Shown here in pieces: positions 12,201-25,498 of a stretch of 64,000 nt of DNA. The position numbers and the translations under genes are program-made. Under the pieces are notes generated by a model, which worked only from the letters and a program-made list of their open reading frames with translations, was not told where the DNA came from and did not search any database. Position 1 is the first letter of the stretch. Every line of letters starts with the position of its first letter. Source of the DNA: Periplaneta americana (lineage: Eukaryota; Arthropoda; Insecta; Blattodea; Blattidae); the NCBI RefSeq assembly GCF_040183065.1, contig NC_091120.1, positions 173,494,488-173,558,487 on the forward strand, read 5' to 3'.

Positions 12201-15200
12201 AGTGGTTATGTCACAGGGTCATTGAAATGGGGAAACCACATGACAGTTACTCACTTAATGGAATCCTTTTCTTTAAATTATTTTAAACAGTTGTGTAATA
12301 TTATGTAGAATTCTAATTCCATACAGCAAATTGATAGCTCAGTCATTAACCTTTGTAGAGGGCCGAGCAGAAACGGATGGAAGAAACTGAGATGTGACAT
12401 AACCACTCAGTCGGACAGTAGTTGGAAGCCAAAAATTGTTTGACTGATCTTGAAGTGGCAAGTAAAATAATTCATTGTCAATGTTTATACCAAAAATTTC
12501 CATAGTTTATTGAGCTGATTTCTAATTGTCAAATAAGTGTCCACCTACGAGTCTTCACACATATAATAACTAGGGAGCGGATTTTTATGTGCTAAAAAGT
12601 ACGAAAATATTTGCTAAATATAAAAAAAAAAATATATATATATTTTTTAAATATGACAAAAATACCTTACTTAGCTTGAAAAAAAAATGTTACTAGGTAC
12701 TCACCAACCACACTTGAGTGCTAGTAGTTGGCCGAGAATTGCAGTGAACAACAAAGGTCATCTCCAAATTCTCCATCACAAATGCATGCCGATTATCTCT
12801 GAACAACGACTTATACTGTGAAAACGATCTTTCCATATCACAGGACGTCAGACGTGCATATTTAAAGAGAGGAAAGTCACGAACACAAACACCGTCAATT
12901 TCACCTACAGGCACACCCTCCAATAGTTGAGCAACTTTACACATTTTTTTTATATCCACTGTTTTTCCCAAACACATTCTGGAATTTGTCCCTTAGTACT
13001 TGTACTTCTGAACCTGGTAATTTCCACGGCATGCACCTCCCTGTTTCAGACAACAGGTTTTTGGATGTTTCGAGTTTTTTATGGTGTCACACAAAAAGCT
13101 TAAATTTGCTAATAGGAAAGCCAAATGGTTTTTTGAACAACCATCTTTCAGTATATCTTGAAGGATATGGATTGACGAAGCGCGATAACAGGGAATCACA
13201 ACAAGATATATTGCCTTACTTGATGGACATGAGCGAGAGGCGAGAGATTTGTTTAAATTAAATAATTTTCATACAAACAAAGCATTGAATGAAATCATCT
13301 TCAGCAACAATAAACATTCCTAATTATGTGTTGGAAGATCTCTCCTCCTTGTGCATGTTAATTTATTCTCTAATAATAACACTGATATGCTGCCTAGCAG
13401 TTCTCAGAACTTGAGGCGATACTATTACAAAAATGGATCACGGATACATCACACAGCCCATAGAAACACGAAGCAACCAAGAATTCTTAAAAAGATAACA
13501 TACTTCTGAGTGATATAATTGATTTAGTTTTAAAATATTTAAAAGTTCTTGTAAAAAAATTATTTAAGGAAAAAAACTCCGAGATTTATGTGTTTATAAC
13601 AGATTTCCTGAAAATATGTATTTACATAATTTTTTTGTGAAAATATGTGTTTTTATGTGAAATAAAATTCGGGTTTTAAACTTGAAACTTTATGTTCGAA
13701 ATTTTTAACTTTGTTAATTGTGTTTTATCACACGCAAAAATAATATTTAATTACATAGGAATCCGCTCCTTAATAATAACAATACGGCTTATCGATCCCA
13801 CACAATAGCCCGGTTGTGATCTCTATCTGTAATGGACGATCACAGTATGATATTAAATATGCATATTTCTTATACTTATTGATTGATCTTGTTGCTGTAT
13901 TTTTAGTTAGATTTTTTAAGCATTTTTTAATTTCCTTTTTAAAATTTTAAATTTGTATTCGTGTAATTGGTGACATGTATTATGTAATTTTGATATACAT
14001 TATGTACAGATATCTATATTGTCTGAAGATGCCCACACAGGGCGAAAACGTTCGCAAAATAATTAAAATGTGTTAACAAAAATATTTTTTGGGTTGACAG
14101 TATAAATAAGTCAAGACGGAAACATTAAAACCACATTACTCATTCATCATAATACGACTTATTGGATAATCTACAAAGATGAATTCAAAATTCAAATATA
14201 ATTTAACCTCAAACTGACGCCAACTTCATGCCTTCAATACTTTCAAAAGTGCATCCAGAAAAACTAATCGAAATTGCTCACCATCACGTGACCAATGACC
14301 TAGCTGCTACTCATTGATGTTTTTCTGCCGAATGTGGCCATTGCAACTGAAGAGAATGGATAAGTCATGGCAATTACAATTGCTGTGTTTCTGGAGATTA
14401 AAATACGTTCAGCATTGTTCACTCAGGATAATTTTTGTTACCACCAGATTGAATTACATCGAGCATGTACCTTACATATCTTCCACAAAGTCCACACATG
14501 TGGAGTAACAGCTAGCACATCTGGCCATGAAACCAGGTGGCCCGGGTTCGATTCCCGGTTGGGGCAAGTTACCTGGTTGAGGCTTTTTCCGGGGTTTTCC
14601 CTCAACTCAACATGAGCAAATGCTGGATAACTTTCAGTGCTGGACCCCGGACTAATTTCACCGGCATTATCACCATCTCACTCAGATGCTAAATAACCTA
14701 AGATGTTGATAAAGTGTCGTAAAATAACCTACTAAAAAAATCTTCCATAACTATGCAATATTGAATCTGACTTTTTCAGAATGCCAAGATGATCTCAAGT
14801 TGCCTGCTCGAGTGGTGTTAGAACTTCGTCCTCGATACAATGAAGCATGGAGCAGAGTACAGTCTGTAGCACAGAATCCGCGGATAAGGACTCTGCTTCC
14901 TTTGCAGAGGAGGCTCACTTCACTTCTTGCGTACCTGAATTATCGCTGGAGTTCCTCACACTTGAAGCATGTATCCTTTGAGCAAGACATGGAGCATTTC
15001 ACACTATCTCCTGTATGAATTGCTGCTTCATTATTATTGAGACCTGGATTCAATTCGCTGTGTACCCCTGATTTATAACTTGTTTTGGGCAAGCCTGTGG
15101 TACAGGTAACACAGGGGTTTTCTCCAGGATCTTTGGTTCCCCTGTGGGATCCCAACAAATCTCCATCATTATGAGTGTAGTGTAGAGCAGCCTTCCATGA

Positions 15201-17845
15201 CGCACCCTGAGCATCGACCCTCTTGGTAAATTGGTCTACACAACTGGCTTCATGTAGGTAAATGACGAAGTGAAGTATCCGTCATTAGTTAAAAAAAAAA
15301 AAAAATTAAATTAATATTGAATGACATATTTTGTCTTATTTTCAGAGGGATTGTATTCAAGTCTTCATTACAGATTCTATAGATTTGTTTCTTTCCAGAA
15401 TAAAAGCCTTGACATTGTCGTCATTCAGATGCATGTGCTTCGTAAACAACAAAAAGAAAAAAATGAGATGTTCAAATAGATGTTTTCTGATTTGCCAGTA
15501 TTTTTCATGTTGCAGAGTATTTTTGGTCAAAAGACAAGTTATACAGATGGTTTGCATACATGAACGTGAAAATTCATATATTTATTGCAAACCTGAAGAC
15601 TATAGCTGAAATATTTACAGACGAATTATATGAATAAAATACAGAAAAGTTCATTTGTGAAAGCAAAAATGAATAGATATACATTGACATTCTAAGATAA
15701 CTGACCCCAACTAATCGATAGTTATTGATCACTTGTTCGTGTAAGTGTGGGTTCATTAGTTAGAGAAAAAAAGAAAGAGAGAAAAAGATAAAAAAACACA
15801 TTTATTCTAAATTGACAATGAGACAGAAATGAATGACATTCAATAAAAACATTAATATAGTCGACAGAAATAAAAAGGCAAAAAATACACCATTTGTTAA
15901 TATTATATATCTTGAATAATTTTATAAATGTCTTATTTAAAGAGTTCAATTTTGAAATATTTCAAATTTGGAAAATGATTTGTAATTTTATTATAAAGTC
16001 TTGGGACGAAACTAGCACCATGTTTAAGTGCTGCATTTGTATAACATTTAAGCTCAATCTATGGGAAAGTAGACTTTTGTCTTCGAGTATGATATTTATG
16101 TTTTATCTAGTTTCTATGGTAGTAAGTTAGTAAACTATATTTATACATTTCTTCAATAGTTAATACTTTAAAATCTGTATAAGTTAAATTTGTTGAGTAA
16201 TCCATATTTTTGGTCAGACAAATTTTTATTAATCTTTTGTGTAATGAATTTAATGGATTAAGTACAGATGATGCTACTCCACCCCAATTTATTATACCAT
16301 ATTAGAAACCCAAGAGGTATTTTACTGGGAAAATATTAGCTACAGAAACATTTAGCGAGAACCTTTTTTAATGTACTAACTCTTGGTGTGATTATGTTCA
16401 CATTATTTTACCTTGACACTTGTCCTTTAGCGTGATAAACTGTTAGCAGCTATTGGCAGTAATGATCTCACACCCCAAGATTCTGAAGACAAGAAGAAGG
16501 AGAAAGAACCGCTGCTACGTGTGGCCCCCTTACCTGGAGTGCCAATCTGCCTGCCCACTGTGAACCTGACTGAGTACCTGACAAGTTCGAGTCTATGCCT
16601 TACTTCATATGAGGAACGCTGCCAAACATGGCAAAGAGAATCTTTGTTTCCACCTTCATCTGCGGGCAGGGGGGGAGGCAAGGGTGGCAGCTCGAGGAAG
16701 GGAGGGAAGAGACAGAGAGTGGATAGTTCGGGTGACAAGAAACCTGCTGTGACGGAGGCACCTGCTGTAAAGCAGAAGGAGAACGTGTGTCCAGAAATCG
16801 AGTTTGTTAATTGTGGTGTGACGTTAAATAATGTGTGTGACAATAAAACTGGGTGTAGCACTGCTGCACAAAGCCAGAGTGGAGGCAGGAACTTGTCGAT
16901 CTCGGGCACTGAGGGTGATGTCAGTGACATGGCTGTGAACCACATTTTGTCCCAGCAGCATCAATCAGGTGGGTATGGGAATCTATTTTACAGTTACGCA
17001 ATGAAATAATCAGTGGGTAATTTACCCTTGAAGCATGAATTCGAATTGTACTTGACTGACTACCTGGTTGGATTTTCCCAACTATAAGACAAATGTCAGG
17101 TAATCCCATTGTAAATCTTCGAATAGTAAAAAAACTGCCAACTGGTATACCCACAGATCCTAAACATTCGATATTACTGTAAATGTTAAAGTGTGTAAAA
17201 ATAGACTTAACAAAAAAATATCTTCTGCCCCATCTCGCCAAATACCTTACTTATGGCTTTTAGAGAACCCGGAGGTTCATTGCCTCCCTCACATAAGCCC
17301 GCCATTGGTCCCTATCCTGAGCAAGATTAATCCAGTCCCTACCATCATATCCCACCTCCCTCAAATCCATTTTAATATTATCTTCCCATCTACGTCTCAG
17401 TCTCTCTAAGGGTCTTTTTCTCTCCAGCCTCTCAACTAACACACTATATGCATTTCTAGATTAGCCCATGTGTGCTACATGCCCTGCCTATCTCAAACGT
17501 CTGGATTTAATGTTCCTAATTATGTCAGGTACAATGTGTGCAGTTGGCAAGAGAAAGCAGTCCCTCTTAATGAAGCTCTCATTAACGCCTGGGCTAGAGA
17601 GGTATGAACCTGACTTTATAATGCTGATGAGTTCATTTTCTAATTTTTAATTTATGACTGACAAATCGCTCATCCAGAAGACCGAGAAATGGCCTATTGG
17701 AAAACTGAGTAAAAATGACTGACTGTACTCTTGTGTGTTGATGTCGACTTCCATGATTTTGTCATTGTCTACGACGATCTCGTTACTGATAAACAATAGA
17801 CACTATCGAAAGTTATTGCTAACCACAGTGACGACAATGAAGGGA

Positions 17846-17887
<42 letters not shown>

Positions 17888-20800
17888 TGCTGCCTCTGCT
17901 ACCATCAAAGTCAGCTGCGCTGGATGCATTGTCCATAGTCAGAACAGAATTGATTTCTTGCCCTGATTTGTCAGAAAATTTATTTCATAATCTCTGACAC
18001 ATTGAGAATGACACTGTATATATGGAAACAAGAGATGTGATGATATTGTCAAAAGAACATTTTAGCAGTGTCCAGTAATTGTTTTCATTTAAAATAATCT
18101 GTTGTGTTTACACTTAGTAATAAAATACAGTAAGTGTTACATATTTTCTTTTATCCAGTGCTGCCAGGTTGTCATTTGACATTTCTGGCCTCTCCTGATC
18201 ATGGCTTCTTTGTAACCCTTCTGAGATTGGGTGCCTGGAAGGCGGAGTTACGCTGCCTCAATGATGATGATATTATGATAGGATGATTATGAAGTGCCAG
18301 GAGAGGTCTTAAACCTAAGCCTAACCTAATTTCCAGACCATGGACGAACATGGGAACATTCCCCTTTAAGGAAAAATTCCTGTGTTCTAACCGGGAATCG
18401 AACCCGAGACCTCATGAATTGTAGTCAGAAGCTATAACCACTAGCCAAAGAGGCTGGTCATGCTACATATTGAATTATGTATTTAAGAAAATCCCATTTC
18501 CCACTTACAACACACTTTTCATCTTGATCTTTTAAATGTGTTGTACCGAGGTTTTACTGTAGTGTGGGCAGGCAATTTTTTTATTTGTTTATCTGCTGTG
18601 CAGATCTAACAATGTGCACCGATTGAAGGAAGGTTTCGGTGTGAGCTCATTAACAGCTCCCTTGTTAGAATCACATGCAGAGCTTACATGACTGGAGAGC
18701 CTGTTCTTAATTTTATACTAGCATAAATGAGAAAAACTTCTCGTTTAATTTAATTTCTTTACAGTGTTATTATTAATGATACTCGTAGTCGTTATAGTAC
18801 AGAGTGAGAATTGCTGATCAACTAGGGGTTGGATTTTGATGATGTAAATGTTAGTGTTGCAACGTAGTATAGTTCAAGATCAGCAAACATTTCCTCTATC
18901 TCGGGTAGAATCCTCATTGTCACTGGGTATTTCATTGCAGTCTGGTGAACGAAATCAATTCGCTAATTCTTTGACAATGAATGTAAACAAAGGGAACATT
19001 ACAGTACTCCCATCTCCCCCACAGGTAACAGAAAACGATTATTTTCATTTGAAATACCATGTGGTTAGCAAAGACTCTTTGAATTTCAATGCAATGGAAA
19101 CCAGATGCTTATCTTACATAAGTAATGATATATACTCACTGTCATTTTTAGCTTTTAGATCATCAAAATCCGAGCTCTGTGTGATCACTGTTAGAAGATT
19201 AAGAGTTTAATGAAAGTGAACTGTTACAGGTGTTGGTGCTGGAAATTCAGTTACAGGTACTGCACCTCCTGTTGTTAATGAAGTGACAGCACCAGCACCA
19301 AAAGAGGAGGTAGACAACAAGAAAAAGGCAAGAGTTTCAAAGGCTAAGGTTAACAACAATGAAGAAGTCAATGAAGAACTCATCAACAAGATACGAAGTG
19401 GCTGGACGATAGAAGACGCAAATGCTATTACTATTGGCGAGCTGTACCTAATGGTTTGTAGCTTCACATTTCTTGAACTTCACTCCTAATATGTGGTGCA
19501 GCATTAGCTGAGTGGATACAGCATTGGCTTGCCATGTTGGGGACCTAGGTTCAAATGGTGGTGAGTTCAAGTAGAGTTTGTGGACACGTTTTATCGAGTT
19601 ACTCCACTTTCTAACCTTTTCTCCACCATTTCTGCATAATTTATTTTTGTCATTGGTGTCCAGAAACTACTGCGTTGTATCATCATGGAAAGATGAATGG
19701 GATAGAAATGATGTTGGTGGATGGTTTTCACTGAGGAGTTACATAGAAATGGAATAGGTGTATAGATTACTTGAAGACAAGAAGAAATAAGTAGCATCTG
19801 AGAATTTCAGTAAATTCCGATAGTGGGAAGCAAAAGGAGGAAGGAAATCACAACAAATTGGTCATTACCAGGGGGAAGGTAGGATTTAAATTTCGCAGAC
19901 AGCTTATTAGGTCTTCTGGTCTGTGAGCAATACTTGTGATGCTGACTGACTTTCTTATTTATGATAACAGTTGCATCTCTTAATGTCAGACTTCAACTAG
20001 AGTGTGTTGCTATCTCTTATTGTGGTGATATCGTGCTATTAGGAAATAGAAAAGAAAAAATTACTATGTCAACAGAAGTGTTACTGCAGGAATCAATTAA
20101 AATCACACTTCCCATAAATATAGAAAAGATAATAGTACATTATGCAACGAGCCTATAATGGTAGTAATTAAGACGCAAGTGTGTTTGTTTATGAAACAAG
20201 CGCAAGCGAGTTTCATAATTTTCATACGAGCATCTTAATTACCATTATAGGTAAGTTTCATACGACTTTTTATGCTCGACCATATTTCTAACTTGAAATT
20301 ATTCAAAATTAGGCCATGTTATGGTTATGTGCGAACTGACCTGAATTGTGAGATGTGCACAGACGCGAAAGTATTGATTTTTTCCGAGGCCGAATGTCAT
20401 TGACCTTGATAGAGAATAAGATGAACATTAGTCTGATATAACCTGGAAATTGATTTAGAATTGAAAAACGAGATGACAGATTGAATTTATTTGAATATTA
20501 TTTACAATGAACGCTAATTATTATAGTAACAGAACATAACCTTCTGCGACAGTATTGGATTTCCAGCCTCTGTGACTTTTCGCTAATTGTCTTTCGATTG
20601 CATATTCGAGAATAATCGATACTTGCAGTTTTATAATGGTACAAAGATGACTTGTCACTGGCTGAACATCTGAACTTTAATGTCTAGGTGTACTTTAATG
20701 AGGTGCATTAAAGGGCTACTACCAGGTGTATAATTACTACATTTCGGCATCGTCGAGCATAAAATACATAGTATTACCAAGAAACAGTCAAGAACATGGT

Positions 20801-23800
20801 TCATTAAAGATTGAAAATGTAGAATTTGAAATGGTTCGAAAATTTAAATATTTAGGCTACACATTAACAAAGCAGAACGTCATAGTTAGAAAATATCCCA
20901 GTGATTAATAAATATCTCATTAAGAGTTGGAAAATTAGAATGTGAAATGGTTCAAGAATTTAAATATTTACGTCATATATTGAGAAATCACAACATGATT
21001 GTTACAATAATGTCCCAACTGGCTCATTAAAGCAGTGGTTCCCAACTGGTGTGTCCTGCAGCCCCATGGAGTGTGTCGCGAAATTTTGGAATTGAAAAGT
21101 ACATTTTATGCCATCCAGAAAGTCTCTTTACAACGCATTTTTTATTTACAACGAAGTCTTTGATATGGTAATTTTATTTTGAACCAGGCTTTACCAATGA
21201 AATAATGCTCAGTTTAATTTTTTCTGCCTGGTGACAATTCAAATGAAAGTGAACACCTGAAACAATGCTTAGTAATTCGTTTACTCATCCCACTTAGTAA
21301 TACACTAAGTTTAGTATCGTCAGAACATATTGATCAGTTTCAGTATATACGTGTGAGTGCGTGATTGTGCAACTAGGCTATTTTATCAAAAGTGCTTTAT
21401 TTAGATTTTATCATTGACAAATTTTTAATTCGAAAAAGACTATCTGAATCAAGTTCTGGGTTAGATGACAACAGTTCTAATTCAAATAATGTGAGCGAAA
21501 ATTCCCTCCAGGGTTCACAAAAACACACCACGTTTCGTAAATATAGTGATGAATACTTGCAATATGGTTTTACATGGCGTGGAGATTAATATAAACAAAA
21601 TTCCGAGTGTTTTATATACGGAACTGTTTTGTAAAATCAGTCCATGGTCCTGAATAAACTAAAAATACATTTAGAACTGCCGTTTTCAACGTCATACTTG
21701 TGTGAATGAACATTTCTACCATAAAAAAATGGTGAAATCTAAACAAAGGAACAGACTGCTGCATCTTGAAGATGATTTACGTGTTGGCCTGTCAATCATA
21801 AGACCACGAATAGATAAACTCTGTGCAATCCACAAAGCGCAGACTTCACATTATTTCAAATAGATGAGTTTTAAAAAACGATAATAAAAATCTTTTATCG
21901 GACATCGAGCATCATAGATAAGTTGGCATTTTTGACATATACGGTTGTTTTTTCCCTAATGCCACTCAAGCTGCTGCTTGATTTTTTTAGAATTTTCGAT
22001 TGTGTATGAATATCGACCTATCTACAACACTGGAAGTCCGACACTACATAGAAGTTATCAGTGCTTTTTTCTGGCAGAATGCGCTGGAATGGTGTTCCGG
22101 CACCTTTTTGTTGAATTCTTCATCATGGAACCGAAATATGTGTGAATAACTATGTTTTAATATAATTTTTCTTTGAATTCCGCTTAGTTGGATGAAAAGG
22201 AGGTTAAAAACGGCAAAATTCCCTTGCAGTGAACAGTAATCGTCTTCCCGTCCACTATAAAATATTCTACATAGAGTTCCACAATCTTTTTTCCAGAAGA
22301 GAAGCACAATTTTTATTATTAATAAAAACAAATAAGTGTGTCGCAATATTGTGGATGTTCAGTAAAGTGTGTCACCAGTCAAAAAGGGTAGGGAACCACT
22401 GCATTAAAGATTGGAAATTTAGAATTTGAAGTGGTTCCAGAATTTGAATATTTAGTCTACACATTCACAAACGGGGTGCAATGGTTACACAGGTACCTCA
22501 AGGAGCTTAGCTCATTAAAGGTTGGAAATTTAGAATTTGAAATGGTTCGAGAATTTAAATATTTAGGTCGCACACTAACAAATCAAAACGTGATGGTACA
22601 AATATCCCAATGGTCAAAGTTCATTAAGAATTGGAAATGTAGGATTTGAGATGGTTCTAGAATTGAAATATTAAGGGCACACATTAACAAATCAGAATGC
22701 GATACTGGTGTAGCTCAGTTGGCCAAGGAGCTTGCCTGCCAATCCAGAGTTGCACTCAGGCATGCATTCGATTCCTGCTTGGGCTGATTGGTTGGGTTTT
22801 TTTTCCGAGGTTTTCTCCAACCATAAGACAAATATTAGGTAACATATGGCGAATTCTCTGGCTCATCTCACTATTACCAATCTCATCAACGCTAAATAAC
22901 CTTGTAGTTGGTACTGCATCTTTAAATAACCAAGTAAAAAAAAATAACACGATGAATACAGAAATATCTGTTGAAACTGAATATTTCAGTAAATTCCGAC
23001 AGTGACAAGTAAAAGACGAAAACAAGTCACGACAGTCGAGTCAATATGAGGAGGAAAATGGGATTTAAGTTTCAGAGTCAGCTTATTATGTCTTGCGGTA
23101 TGGTGAGCAATATTTGTGAGGGTAACTGGCTGTCATATTTGTGATAGCAGTTGTATCTCTTAATCTCATTCCATTGTGTTTGTATGTAGTATTAAACTAT
23201 ATTCTGGATGAATACAAATTTCTGTAATGAATTTCTGTGAAGTAAATAGAAAAAAGTTGATTATCTTATCACTGGGTTATTGTGTATTGTGAATAGAGCA
23301 GTCTGCATGAGTACGGACATATTACAGCAAATAAGGCAGCAGGAGAAGCTAATCTCTCTGAGAGAGGCTGTTCCCCATCCCTGTCTTATCGCCTATAAAT
23401 AGGAATAGGACCCGAAATAAATATCTTAACAACTATCAATTTTATCTTAAGAGTCGAAATTTGTATCTTCAAAGCCACTTGGTAACAAAAGATACGATGA
23501 TTATTTGGGAACTGGACATGTCTTAGATGATTTGTTGGTCACTAAAACAAATTAGACTGTAAAGATAATATGTACTCCTTGCTTTCTCACATATTAAAGT
23601 CTTGCTTATGATGCGAGGCGCATCCATAAAGTAACTTTCCCACTCGTCCCACAGCTAACAAACCACATGTTGCGCGAAGCGACTGCGTGTACGTGATAGA
23701 GTAATGTCCTGGCATGGCACATGTTCTAGCGGAACTTCCCGAGTGCTCTCAGTAGCTTCGTTGCATTGGTTGAAGATGGACGTTCCTATTCCAGCTCCCG

Positions 23801-25418
23801 CCGAGTGTGAAGTGCGGTCATTGATAAAGTTTTTGAATGCACAGGACATAGCGCCGATTGAAATTGATCGTCAGCTGTGCCAGGTCTATGAGCCTAATGT
23901 CATGAGCAAGCAAATGCTGCGTTGCTCTACAAGGTCGTCTGTGATGTTGATTGGCCTCCCACTGCACTCCTCGTCATGCACATTTTGGCGTCCTGCTGAA
24001 AATTGTCTACAGCAGCAACGCACTATCTGCTTGCCCATAGACCTGGCACATCTGACGATCAATTTCAATCGGCGCTATGTCCTGTGCATTCAAAAACTTT
24101 ATCACTGACCGCACTTCACACTTGGCGGGAGCTGGAATAGGACCGTCCATCTTCAGTCAATGCATGAAGCTACTGAGAGCACTTGGAAAGTTCTGCTAGC
24201 GCATGCGCCATACTGGAACATTACTCTATCATGTACACACAGTCGCTTCGCGCAGCATATGGTTTTCTAGCTGTGGGACGAGTGGGAAAGTTACTTTATG
24301 GATGCGCCTTGTATTTTGCCAGGTTGTGCGTCATAGTTTTCTCTTTCCATTAGGTAAATTAAAAAAGTGGCACTCAAGATGTTCTGTCGATAATCCAATG
24401 ATGAGGTATGAAGTCGTATGAATAATTTTATTTTTGGAAATTTATTTACGATGGTGGTTATGATTTCAGTTTGGTTGTGATTCAAAGCTGCAGATGGAAT
24501 ATTGGTGGGAAAACATTCCTCCGGATCCAACTCCAGAAACACCTCCAAGCAATGTGCCACAACAAGGGCCGAGTGAAGGTGAAACTACTGTTGCACCGCA
24601 GAATAATTCCATTGCAGAGACACTGCAGAAACTGATCTCAATTGCCAAGCTCAATTTTAAAAAGGCAAAAGTAAGTAAATGGTAATCTGACTGAAGGTGT
24701 ATGTATGTATGTATGTAATGCCTACCCACTTCACTTTATATGATTCGGGTTCCACATATTGCGGATAGATGGCAGGATTGTGACTCATTTTTCTATTTGT
24801 ACACCACTTCAGCGGGCCATACTGTACATGATGTGTATCTGTGGAGATTTATGTCGTGTACAGGGTGAGTATATGTGTAAGTGTTCGTGTAAGTGTAGTG
24901 TCTGGAATGAGTGATGATGATGATGAAGATGAGGAAGGGAGAAGGGGAAACCCGGTGCTGGGACGTAGCCTACTCCTGTCAAATAGCACCAAAGGGGCCA
25001 CCAGGCTTAACGTCCCCGTCTGACGGACAAATCACTATCAATGACATATGAAGGGTACACGGGAAAAACAAACAATGTGACAATGCTGTTAAGGATGATG
25101 TCATTATCTAATTCACTGTATTACTACAAACTTTAGTGTTATTTCTACCAAAAGTGGTAAAGGGGAATTAAAACCACGGATACATTCATCATTTCCTTCA
25201 TTTCAAGTAGAAACATCAATAAATTTTGCAGTAATATACTGAAATAGATCATTATCTCACCCTTAATGGAAATGTGACATTGTTCGTTTTTCCCGTGCAC
25301 CCTTCATATGCACTGTGGAGATATTTTGGATTTAACCCAGGCATATTGGTGCACAATCTAGTGATTAGAAGTTGTGCACTGCCATCTCTCCAGTCCCGAT
25401 GTAGAATAATGTAGAATG

Positions 25419-25498
<80 letters not shown>

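Noticed and set aside
16427-16945. 172-codon - strand ORF
   Set aside because: Shadow of cramped exon 5 on the opposite strand.
18941-19024. Possible extra cramped exon (84 nt) between TTTCATTGCAG and CACAG/GTAACAG
   Set aside because: Splice-like borders look good and length is a multiple of three, but the open frame needs phase 0 on both sides while exons 5 and 6 join in phase 1; in the required phase it hits TGA at once. At most a cryptic or poison exon.
18848-19210. 120-codon + strand ORF just upstream of exon 6
   Set aside because: No family resemblance and out of phase with the exon 5/6 join; most likely chance.
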